From positions 2,170,001 through 2,234,000 of the forward strand of contig NZ_JADBEC010000002.1 of NCBI RefSeq assembly GCF_014873945.1: a stretch of DNA of 64,000 bases. The letters run 5' to 3'. Below the pieces are notes generated by a model. It had not been told where the DNA came from. It was given only the letters and a program-made list of their open reading frames with translations, and searched no databases. The stretch is from Rhizobium viscosum (GTDB lineage: Bacteria; Pseudomonadota; Alphaproteobacteria; Rhizobiales; Rhizobiaceae). Below are positions 1-6,791 of the stretch, piece after piece. The first letter of the stretch is position 1. The number at the start of each line of letters is the position of its first letter. Both the position numbers and the translations under genes were made by a program.

Positions 1-179
1 AGATCGTCTTTTCCTGGCCGGGTATCGGTCAATATATGACGAACGCACTGATGATCGGCGACATGAATGCCGTCGTTGCCGCCACCATCATCATCGGCTT
101 CATCTTCATGTTCCTCAATTTCCTGGCGGACATCGCCTATGCGATATTCGATCCACGGACGCGGGAGGCTGCACAATGA
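1..179 (+). CDS. Dipeptide/oligopeptide ABC transporter permease, DppB type (C-terminal end only)
   Basis: This is the last 58 codons of an inner-membrane permease; the gene begins outside the window. The readable part has the DppB/OppB C-terminal signature: FSWPGIGQ, an acidic MIGDMN loop, a hydrophobic segment and the NFLADIAYAIFDPR end typical of the family. Its TGA overlaps the ATG of the next permease (ATGA), so the two are translationally coupled. With the following three genes it forms the usual permease-permease-ATPase-ATPase order of peptide, nickel or glycoside importers. The substrate cannot be told without the binding protein, which must lie upstream. Confidence 0.9.
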   Translation, partial: IVFSWPGIGQYMTNALMIGDMNAVVAATIIIGFIFMFLNFLADIAYAIFDPRTREAAQ

Positions 180-1078
180 GCGATGCAATCCAAACCGACC
201 TCACTGTGCGCCCGCCGAGCCTGTCCGCACGGATCTCAGGTTCAACGATACGGATCGTCTCAAGACTGGGGCAGGAACCACTCGGGATGGCCGGCTTCGT
301 CATTCTGGCGGTGCTTTGCGTCGTCGCGATCCTTGCGCCTTTGCTTGCGCCCTATGATCCCAACATCCAGGTCCTGTCCGACGCGCTGCAGCCGCCGAGC
401 GCCGCGCATTGGGCGGGCACCGACGAGTTCGGCCGGGATATTCTGAGCCGGCTGATCTACGGAACGCGGATCACCGTCCAGACCGTCCTTTCAATCTCCT
501 TGATCGTTGGTCCGATCGGTCTGCTGATCGGTGTTGTCGCCGGCTTCTTCGGAGGTCGCACGGACGCGCTCTTGATGCGGGCAACGGATATCGTCCTGTC
601 CTTTCCCTCGCTGATCCTGGCGCTGGCATTCGCCGCCGCACTCGGAGCCGGGCTGACGACGGCAATCATCGCCATTTCACTCACCGCATGGCCGCCCATT
701 GCGCGCCTGGCACGCGCCGAGGCGCTGGTGGTCAGGAACGCGGACTATGTGGCTGCGGCCCGCCTCTATGGCGCTTCGCCCTTGCGCATCCTGTTCGTGT
801 ATATCGCTCCCATGTGCATTCCGTCGGTGATCGTACGCCTGACCTTGAACATGGCAGGCATCATTCTGACGGCCGCCTCACTGGGCTTTCTTGGATTGGG
901 CGCGCAGCCGCCCGCACCCGAATGGGGTGCCATGATATCGAGCGGGCGCAAGTTCATGCTCGACTATTGGTGGGTTGCAGTGATGCCGGGTGTTGCCATT
1001 CTGATCACGAGCCTTGCCTTCAACGTCGCAGGCGACGCGCTTCGCGACATTCTGGATCCCCGTCATGCCAGGTCCTGA
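176..1078 (+). CDS. Dipeptide/oligopeptide ABC transporter permease, DppC type
   Basis: A 300-residue inner-membrane permease that would pair with the partial DppB-type protein to form the import channel. A short cytoplasmic N-terminus of about 38 residues is followed by a first membrane helix near residues 42-62 and the DppC signature GTDEFGRDILSRLIYGTR. A BPD_transp_1 domain fills the rest, including an ARLYGASPLRIL coupling loop that should contact the ATPases. Length and order are normal for the family. The start is coupled to the preceding stop by ATGA, and the stop lies one base before the next ATG, so this is a tight operon. Substrate unknown; dipeptides are the default guess, glutathione or glycosides also possible. 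Confidence 0.92.
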   Translation: MSDAIQTDLTVRPPSLSARISGSTIRIVSRLGQEPLGMAGFVILAVLCVVAILAPLLAPYDPNIQVLSDALQPPSAAHWAGTDEFGRDILSRLIYGTRITVQTVLSISLIVGPIGLLIGVVAGFFGGRTDALLMRATDIVLSFPSLILALAFAAALGAGLTTAIIAISLTAWPPIARLARAEALVVRNADYVAAARLYGASPLRILFVYIAPMCIPSVIVRLTLNMAGIILTAASLGFLGLGAQPPAPEWGAMISSGRKFMLDYWWVAVMPGVAILITSLAFNVAGDALRDILDPRHARS

Positions 1079-1079
1079 T

Positions 1080-1907
1080 ATGAAGCCAGTCCTCTCCGTC
1101 GAAGACCTCAACGTCAGCTTCGGCAGAAATGCCGTGCCTGCCGTTTCCCATGTCAGTTTCGACGTCGGGCGCGAGCGCGTCGGCATCGTCGGCGAATCCG
1201 GTTCGGGAAAGTCGACGACCGGCCGAGCCATCATGCGTCTTCTGTCGGCAGGCGCCACCGTCTCGGCAAAGCGTCTCGACGTCGACGGAAATCCGCTTCT
1301 TTCGCTGTCGGAGCGGCAGATGGGAAAGATCCGCGGCAAGGATATTGCACTCATCATGCAGGACCCCCGCTATTCGCTCAATCCGGTGCTGACAGTCGGC
1401 AAGCAGATCGCCGAAGCGGCTCGCCTCCATCTCAACCTGCGTGGTGCGGCGGCGACCACGGCGGCTAAAGCAATGCTCGAGCGCGTTCGCATCAGGGACG
1501 CCGAGCGCGTGATGGCGCAGTATCCGCATCAGATATCTGGCGGCATGGGTCAGCGTGTCATGATTGCGATGATGCTGCTCGCCAAGCCGAAGCTCGTCAT
1601 CGCCGACGAACCGACCTCGGCGCTGGATGTCAGCGTGCGCAAGGACGTGTTGACGCTACTGGACGAACTCGTCCGGGAGAACGATTCCGGCCTGCTGCTG
1701 ATCAGCCACGATATCCGCATGGTCTCCGCCTTCTGTGAGCGAATTATCGTCATGTACGCGGGGCGCATCGTCGAGACGCTGACGCGGCTGGAAGATGCGA
1801 GCCATCCCTATACGAAGGGGCTGATCGCCGCGATGCCGGATCCGCGCCACCCCGTCCGGCGGCTTGCAGTTCTTGATCGCTCGAAGATCGACCTGGAGAG
1901 AGCATGA
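1080..1907 (+). CDS. Peptide-type ABC transporter ATP-binding protein, DppD/OppD type
   Basis: A 275-residue cytoplasmic ATPase that would energise the two permeases. It shows Walker A GESGSGKST, a Q-loop in MQDPRYSLNP, signature ISGGMGQRV, Walker B LVIADEPTSALD and a switch histidine in LLISHD. The ATG at 1080 is chosen over an upstream in-frame start because it follows the permease stop directly and begins with the conserved MKPVLSVEDLNVSF. The C-terminal oligopeptide extension (HPYTKGLIAAMPDP) is present but short, and lacks the Cys-rich tail of OppD. The stop overlaps the next ATG. Confidence 0.92.
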   Translation: MKPVLSVEDLNVSFGRNAVPAVSHVSFDVGRERVGIVGESGSGKSTTGRAIMRLLSAGATVSAKRLDVDGNPLLSLSERQMGKIRGKDIALIMQDPRYSLNPVLTVGKQIAEAARLHLNLRGAAATTAAKAMLERVRIRDAERVMAQYPHQISGGMGQRVMIAMMLLAKPKLVIADEPTSALDVSVRKDVLTLLDELVRENDSGLLLISHDIRMVSAFCERIIVMYAGRIVETLTRLEDASHPYTKGLIAAMPDPRHPVRRLAVLDRSKIDLERA

Positions 1908-2644
1908 TGATCGAAGTCCGCGACCTCAATGTCACATTCTCGTCCGGCAAACGGCAAAACCATGTTGTCAGGGATATCAGTTTCAGCGTCGCGCGTGGGG
2001 AAACTCTGGGTATCGTCGGCGAATCCGGTTGTGGCAAGTCTACTGTCCTGCGATGCCTGTCAGGCATGGAAAAGGGCTGGTCCGGCGAAATCGCGCTCGC
2101 CGGTCGCACTGTCGGCAAATCGAGAAGCCTCGACGACCTCAAATGCGCGCAGATGGTGTTTCAGGACCCTTATGGCTCGCTGCATCCGCGCCACCGGATC
2201 GGCACAGCACTTGCCGAACCTTTGCGGGCCATGGGCAGACAAGAGATCTGGCGAACCGTCGAGCGTTCTCTGCGCCAGGTCGGCCTGCCGGCCGCATTTG
2301 CAAACCGTTTCCCGCATGAACTCTCCGGCGGCCAGCGCCAGCGTGTCGCAATCGCACGGGCGCTGATCCTGGCCCCACCGATCCTGCTCCTCGATGAGCC
2401 GACTTCAGCGCTCGATGTGTCGATACAGGCGGAAATCCTGAACCTGCTGGCGGACCAGCGCGACGAGATGGGGCTGACCTACGTGCTTGTCAGTCACGAT
2501 CTGGCGGTGATCGCGCATATGTGCGATCGCGTGCTGATCATGCAGGATGGCCGGTTCGTCGACGAGCTCTCGAAACGGGATCTGCAGGATGGAAAAACGC
2601 ACGACGATTATGCGCGCGAGCTATTCGAAGCGACTTTCATCTGA
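1904..2644 (+). CDS. Peptide-type ABC transporter ATP-binding protein, DppF/OppF type
   Basis: A 246-residue ATPase, the second half of the importer motor. Walker A is GESGCGKST, the Q-loop is VFQDPYGSLHPRH, the signature is LSGGQRQRV, Walker B is ILLLDEPTSALD and the switch is SHD. DPYGSLHPR is characteristic of the DppF branch. It is the last gene of the operon, coupled to the preceding ATPase by ATGA; a second ATG three bases downstream could also serve. It is shorter than OppF (about 330 residues) because it lacks the C-terminal oligopeptide-binding extension. The next gene is convergent. Confidence 0.92.
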   Translation: MMIEVRDLNVTFSSGKRQNHVVRDISFSVARGETLGIVGESGCGKSTVLRCLSGMEKGWSGEIALAGRTVGKSRSLDDLKCAQMVFQDPYGSLHPRHRIGTALAEPLRAMGRQEIWRTVERSLRQVGLPAAFANRFPHELSGGQRQRVAIARALILAPPILLLDEPTSALDVSIQAEILNLLADQRDEMGLTYVLVSHDLAVIAHMCDRVLIMQDGRFVDELSKRDLQDGKTHDDYARELFEATFI

Positions 2645-2748
2645 CGCTCGCATTTGCGACGACCCCACCGTAGGCGTTGGGGCGCCTCGTGCCCCTGTGG
2701 GTGCTGGCGCCATGCGGATCTTCCAGATATCACTTTTGGACTTCTGAC

Positions 2749-3879
2749 TCATAGATCGACCGCAGCTGATCGATGTGTGGCGCGCCGCGACGCGGTAACC
2801 TCGGTGTAAAAATGCAGGATGTTGGCGACGCCTGCCGTTCGGGAGAAAGGCTCCATGTCGTAGTCCACACGCGCCAAACGGCTGCCGGCGTCGAATCGAA
2901 ACATATCCGCCAGAGCTTCTAACAGGCTTTCGATGGAACCCGGTTCAACGAAGCGCACCGGGTGGTCGCGCAGATATTCTGACGGTCCTTCCGTCGCTGT
3001 AGCGACGACCGGCAATCCCTCATGCATCGCCTCGAGAATGGCGAGTCCCGCCGATTCTTCGCGTGACGGCGAGACGAAGAGATCCAGATTGCGCAGGAAC
3101 CCCGGCACATTGTTGCAATGGCCGAGCAGATGGATGCGGTTGTCGCCCGTGGCAAGCTTTTCCAGCGCAGGGCGCTGCGGTCCATCGCCTGCGATCACTA
3201 GGGCAGCGTTCGCGGGTGCGGCTCGCATAAACGCCGATATCAGAACGTCGTTTCCCTTGCTGGGATGAAGGCGGCCGACCGCGCCGACGAGCCGCGTTTC
3301 AGCCGGGACATTCAACTCGGAACGCAGATCCCAAGTCCAGCCCTGCTTGATCTCCGGTAACCAGTTCCAGACCAGGCCCGAATGTCCGCGATAGGCACCG
3401 AGGCGTGGCAACTGGGCTCGGTTCACGCAAATCACCCCGTCGAGCCGCGCATGCTGCTTGGCTTTGAACCCGACATGCAAGGTCGCAACCCTGGTGACGG
3501 TGTCGGGAACAGTCGCAAGCGCCTTGCAGCCCGAGCTCAGATGACCGTGAGCTACGTCGATGCCTGCCATGGCAATCAGCCGTCGCAGGCGCATGCGCCG
3601 CAGAAACGGTGTCGTGAAGCGGTGAAGGACGACCTGCCGGTTGACAAGTTCGGCGAGCGGGAGGCCGCGCGGCACGACAAGGTGGACCTCGTGCCCGAGG
3701 GCGGCTTGTCCGTTGGCAAGATCGATGCAGTATCGCTCTGATCCTGCAAGTTCGGACGCAAACAGCACATGCAGGATACGTGGTTTTGTTGCGAGCGGCG
3801 TGTAAGCGGCTGATTGATCGCCGCCCGCCAGGAATTTCTGAACCTGCTTCACTTTCACGTTCGGGTCGTTGTTGGCCAT
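2749..3879 (-). CDS. Glycosyltransferase family 4 (GT-B fold)
   Basis: A 376-residue cytoplasmic or membrane-associated glycosyltransferase. The N-terminal half has the LHVLFASELAGSERYCIDLANG donor-side loop of GT4 enzymes. The C-terminal half has GRLHPSKGNDVLISAF, the nucleotide-binding region VIAGDGPQR and the EX7E motif in SREESAGLAILEAM. The ATG at 3879 is preferred to a TTG at 3894 because a GGGAAC ribosome site precedes it, matching the leader of the next upstream gene. A CTTAACA box lies 53 nt upstream. Family members add sugars to lipopolysaccharide, exopolysaccharide or glycolipids; the acceptor is not visible. It stands alone, convergent with the peptide transporter, and belongs to the putative envelope regulon. 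Confidence 0.88.
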   Translation of the reverse strand: MANNDPNVKVKQVQKFLAGGDQSAAYTPLATKPRILHVLFASELAGSERYCIDLANGQAALGHEVHLVVPRGLPLAELVNRQVVLHRFTTPFLRRMRLRRLIAMAGIDVAHGHLSSGCKALATVPDTVTRVATLHVGFKAKQHARLDGVICVNRAQLPRLGAYRGHSGLVWNWLPEIKQGWTWDLRSELNVPAETRLVGAVGRLHPSKGNDVLISAFMRAAPANAALVIAGDGPQRPALEKLATGDNRIHLLGHCNNVPGFLRNLDLFVSPSREESAGLAILEAMHEGLPVVATATEGPSEYLRDHPVRFVEPGSIESLLEALADMFRFDAGSRLARVDYDMEPFSRTAGVANILHFYTEVTASRRATHRSAAVDL

Positions 3880-3931
3880 GATCGCTGTTCCCAATGACAG
3901 AACGCGACTACGGCACGCAGCCCGGTGAAAG

Positions 3932-3950
3932 TGGATAAAGTCTTGTTAAG
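3932..3950 (-). promoter_or_regulatory. CTTAACA box A, upstream of the GT4 gene
   Basis: On the minus strand this reads CTTAACAAGACTTTATCCA. It is one of seven related sites between 3.9 and 12.3 kb. Its near edge is 53 nt from the ATG of the glycosyltransferase. A GTGCCGTAGT stretch, a possible weak -10 region, follows about 18-21 nt downstream; the box would sit where an activator replaces a -35 element. Proposed binder: the OmpR-type regulator at 10939-11685 (inference). Confidence 0.6.
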
Positions 3951-3971
3951 AGAGATGTCTGTAGTGGATGA

Positions 3972-4349
3972 TCACGCGGAGCCAATGCTTCGCAGGATGA
4001 CGGTATGCGAACCTAAAACATCTCCCAGGGCCACGACGGCCACATAACACCATTGGACTAGGAAGAGTGTTGTGGCCAGACACGACAACAGATAGTCGTT
4101 GGTAGCCGCGCGGCGTTTTCGGCCGGTATCCCGGCGGTCGCGGCTGCCCAGTGCGGCAAGACACGAGCTCATGCAAAGTAGCGTGAGAAACGCGAACTGG
4201 ACGCAGCTTGCCTCGGCCAGGAAAAGCACGAAAGCGCATATTGCCAAGTTGATCATCTCTCGCCTGACGATCGAAAAAGAAGACCGAGCGCGAGGCCGGT
4301 TTTTTGTAAGACGTGTCGGTGAACTATCCGAGGCCGGTTTTCTGGTCAT
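3972..4349 (-). CDS. Small hypothetical membrane protein (125 aa)
   Basis: I do not recognise this protein. It has a basic N-terminus of about 30 residues (KNRPRARSS), a long hydrophobic stretch near residues 33-66 that could be one or two helices, a basic RDRRDTGRKRR loop and a second hydrophobic stretch near 86-110. That suggests a 2-3 helix inner-membrane protein with cytoplasmic positive charge. Support for a real gene: ATG preceded by AGGAA at normal spacing, and a CTTAACA box 53 nt upstream. Its leader aligns with that of the neighbouring glycosyltransferase without gaps over 74 nt, 49 identical by my hand count. It lies downstream of the histidine kinase on the same strand but has its own promoter-like region. 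Function unknown. Confidence 0.6.
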   Translation of the reverse strand: MTRKPASDSSPTRLTKNRPRARSSFSIVRREMINLAICAFVLFLAEASCVQFAFLTLLCMSSCLAALGSRDRRDTGRKRRAATNDYLLSCLATTLFLVQWCYVAVVALGDVLGSHTVILRSIGSA

Positions 4350-4401
4350 GATCAGTGGTTCCTGGTGGGGAAACCAACTACGGCACAGATTTCCGCGAAG
4401 G

Positions 4402-4420
4402 TGGATGAAGTGATGTTAAG
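4402..4420 (-). promoter_or_regulatory. CTTAACA box B, upstream of the 125-aa membrane protein
   Basis: Minus strand CTTAACATCACTTCATCCA, identical to box A at 16 of 19 positions. It lies 53 nt from the start codon, the same distance as box A. The GTGCCGTAGT stretch occurs at exactly the same place as in the box A leader. Confidence 0.6.
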
Positions 4421-4566
4421 AGGCGTTTCGAGCATGGTGCTCGTTTGACGCGAGGCCCTGTCTCTTGGGGATGATCATCCGTTCCCGAAAGACCGCCTGC
4501 CGTCACGATTTCGTTAGCCAGGCGGCACGGTCGACCACGCTTGCCCGCTTTGGCGCTTGCGATCGC

Positions 4567-5952
4567 TCACACCTTCACAGCTCCCGACGAACGCGTCTCT
4601 TGTCGGGAACCCGCGATGACCGGTCCAGCAGGCGGCAGATTGATCTCCACGATCAGCCCATGCGGCGTGGCGTTGGCGAGAGTGAGTGTGCCGGAATGGG
4701 CTTGGACAATATCCTGAACGATGGACAACCCGAGACCAAATCCGCCCCGGTCGTTTCGTGCTGAATCCAATTTATAGAAAGGCTCCAGGACATTGGCCTG
4801 AAACTCGGCGGGGATACCGGGTCCGTCGTCGGTGACGCGAATGCTGACCGTACGATCTGGCTTGACAAGAAGTTCGACATCCACATGTCCGGCGAATTTC
4901 GTGCCGTTGTCGATGAGATTGGCGATCGCACGCTTCAGTGCGTGAGGCTTGCACGGATAGGCGAAACGCTCGGCCCCACGATACGCCACCGAATACCCCA
5001 TATCGGCAAAGTCACTACAAGCCGTCACGATCATGCTCGGAAGGTCCGCCCTGAGCTGATTCTCCTTCGATATGTCCTTTCGGAGATAGACCAGCGTCTC
5101 CTCGACCATCAGTGTCAGGGCGTCAACGTCGGCCAGCAGTGCGCTTCGCAGCGAGGGTTCGCTGGAGCGCTCGGCTCTCAGGCGCAAACGCGTCAGTGGA
5201 GTTCTGAGATCGTGGCTGATCGCGCGCAACATGCGCGTGCGCGCATCGATCATGGCACGTATGCGGCTTCGCATGTCGTTCAGCGACTTCGCGAGCGTCC
5301 TGACCTCGAGTGAGCCGATCTCCTCGAACGGACGCTCGGCGCCTTTGTCCGGATCGAGATCTTGCGCGGCGCGAGAAAACCGAAGAAGCGGCGAGGCGAT
5401 CATGCGGCTTCCGTAGAGGGACAGAAGAATAACCGGCACGATGAGTGCCATGGTCGCCAGAAGATCGCTGATCTCGCGATCGGTGATGCGCGAGTCGGGC
5501 ACGGCGGATGGCGGTGAGAAAGCCAGGGCGCGATCGTGATCAACCGCGACAACGAGTACCTGCGTCAGGTGACCCGTCGCCGTCCTCGAACGAAGTGTGA
5601 CATCCGTTGTTGGCGAGAGATTGTTTTTTATCTCCAGGCGGAAGTCATCCTCTTCTACCGCCTGTTCGGGGCCATGCAATTCGGCGGCTGGCACTTCTTC
5701 TACCTGCAACCCCGTTTTCGCGACCGTGTCGAGGATAGTCGACTTCTGTTCCGTAGTTTCCGCTGCGCGCAACATATCGACCACGAGTTCGATACGCATC
5801 GCAACGGACCGCGCCTGGGAGACGCTTTCCGGTTCCTTGATGGTCAGATGCTCGCTGACAATGCCGAGGATCGCAAAAAGCACCACCGGTCCGATCGCGA
5901 GCAAGGCAATCTGCCTACGGATCGACCCCGCAAAAAATCGCGCCAGCATCAT
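4567..5952 (-). CDS. Sensor histidine kinase (two-component system), HAMP type
   Basis: A 461-residue inner-membrane kinase. Helix 1 is near residues 14-34, followed by a periplasmic domain of about 130 residues, helix 2 near 161-182, then HAMP. The dimerisation domain has the phospho-acceptor His247 in RAISHDLRTPLTRLRL. The ATP-binding domain has an N-box (NLIDNGTKF), G1 DDGPGIP and G2 GGFGLGLSI. ATG 5952 is chosen over GTG 5973 because AGGAAAG lies about 9 nt upstream. No response regulator is adjacent. The only one in the window is the OmpR-type gene at 10939, so pairing is inferred. A diverged CTTAACA box lies about 147 nt upstream, suggesting autoregulation. The general form resembles EnvZ/PmrB-class kinases; the signal is unknown. 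Confidence 0.9.
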   Translation of the reverse strand: MMLARFFAGSIRRQIALLAIGPVVLFAILGIVSEHLTIKEPESVSQARSVAMRIELVVDMLRAAETTEQKSTILDTVAKTGLQVEEVPAAELHGPEQAVEEDDFRLEIKNNLSPTTDVTLRSRTATGHLTQVLVVAVDHDRALAFSPPSAVPDSRITDREISDLLATMALIVPVILLSLYGSRMIASPLLRFSRAAQDLDPDKGAERPFEEIGSLEVRTLAKSLNDMRSRIRAMIDARTRMLRAISHDLRTPLTRLRLRAERSSEPSLRSALLADVDALTLMVEETLVYLRKDISKENQLRADLPSMIVTACSDFADMGYSVAYRGAERFAYPCKPHALKRAIANLIDNGTKFAGHVDVELLVKPDRTVSIRVTDDGPGIPAEFQANVLEPFYKLDSARNDRGGFGLGLSIVQDIVQAHSGTLTLANATPHGLIVEINLPPAGPVIAGSRQETRSSGAVKV

Positions 5953-6098
5953 TCCGCGCTTTCCTGTTGTCACAACCAGTTATCCGGTGAGCTGTGGCGA
6001 CTTTCAGCCTCGCGGCCCACAAAGTGTCGTTGAACTGCCTGCACGCAGCTCAATCACGTCAACTATGCGCGGTGATGGCCAGCGATGTCACTCGGAGA

Positions 6099-6117
6099 GA
6101 TGTTTTTATTTGTTAAG
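6099..6117 (-). promoter_or_regulatory. CTTAACA box G (diverged), upstream of the histidine kinase
   Basis: Minus strand CTTAACAAATAAAAACATC. The CTTAACA half and the A at position 15 are kept, but position 10 and the terminal CCA are not. It sits between the pseudo-receiver gene and the kinase, about 147 nt from the kinase ATG, with no TAG-type -10 at the expected place. It is the weakest of the seven sites. Confidence 0.4.
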
Positions 6118-6165
6118 GCGCGGGGCTCCACCCCGTATAAGAAACGACAAGACCCGTCGCAGACA

Positions 6166-6543
6166 TCAGTGTGGCGCCGAGGAGCGCGGCAGTGCCGCGT
6201 CAGGGGGGCCGAGGTTCCTCCGGACCCTCTCGAGGAAAGCCTCCCTGTCGAAGAGGGATGATTGGTCCGGGGATGCCGGATCGTGGTTGGGCAGGACAAA
6301 GGCCTGGATGTTTATGACCGGGAGGTTGGAGAGGGTTCGGACCTCCCCGATCGCGGACGTAACCGTCACGACGACCCCGCACGGGACAAGCTTCAGCGCA
6401 AGCTCCAACTCCGTCCTGCTTGCTGCATTGCTGACGTCGAAGCCACCGCTTCGCAGGACCTCGCTAGCGAGATATGAGCCTCGTTGGCCCGGAATATAGA
6501 CAAGAACTGAATACAGGTTGGATGGTGGCCTTTCGCCGGTCAT
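6166..6543 (-). CDS. Hypothetical protein, possible degenerate receiver-like domain (125 aa)
   Basis: I do not recognise a named family. The order of predicted elements resembles a response-regulator receiver. It has a first strand SVLVYIPG where the acidic pair should be, then helix RGSYLASEVLRSGGFDV, then a second strand and helix ending in ELALKLV. The strand VVVTVTSAI then lacks the phosphorylatable Asp. If so, it is a pseudo-receiver that cannot be phosphorylated. ATG 6543 is preferred to a start at 6594 because GGGAAACAGCG precedes it, closely matching the glycosyltransferase leader, and a CTTAACA box lies 55 nt upstream. It lies directly upstream of the histidine kinase on the same strand, so it could modulate that pathway; this is inference. 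Confidence 0.6.
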   Translation of the reverse strand: MTGERPPSNLYSVLVYIPGQRGSYLASEVLRSGGFDVSNAASRTELELALKLVPCGVVVTVTSAIGEVRTLSNLPVINIQAFVLPNHDPASPDQSSLFDREAFLERVRRNLGPPDAALPRSSAPH

Positions 6544-6597
6544 CGCTGTTTCCCTTTTGGACACTGACCCCGAAGCTAACCGGTCACGTTTCAAATG

Positions 6598-6616
6598 TGG
6601 GTTTCATTATGTTAAG
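6598..6616 (-). promoter_or_regulatory. CTTAACA box C, upstream of the pseudo-receiver gene
   Basis: Minus strand CTTAACATAATGAAACCCA. The near edge is 55 nt from the chosen ATG, close to the 53 nt of boxes A and B. A GGTTAGCT stretch follows about 18-20 nt downstream as a possible -10. Confidence 0.6.
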
Positions 6617-6791
6617 TCTTGTATCCGAGGGTCTTGTTTCGTCTGGCCTGCCCGTGGGTACAGGCAGCAGTCGGGCTTGCAGCTGTTCCATCTGAAGCTT
6701 ACGAGATTGCTTGTTGCCGGGGCTACATCGCATCGTTCGCTCTCGGATGGGAGGACGTCCTCGATCGCTTTCACGCACGGCCCGGAGAGTA

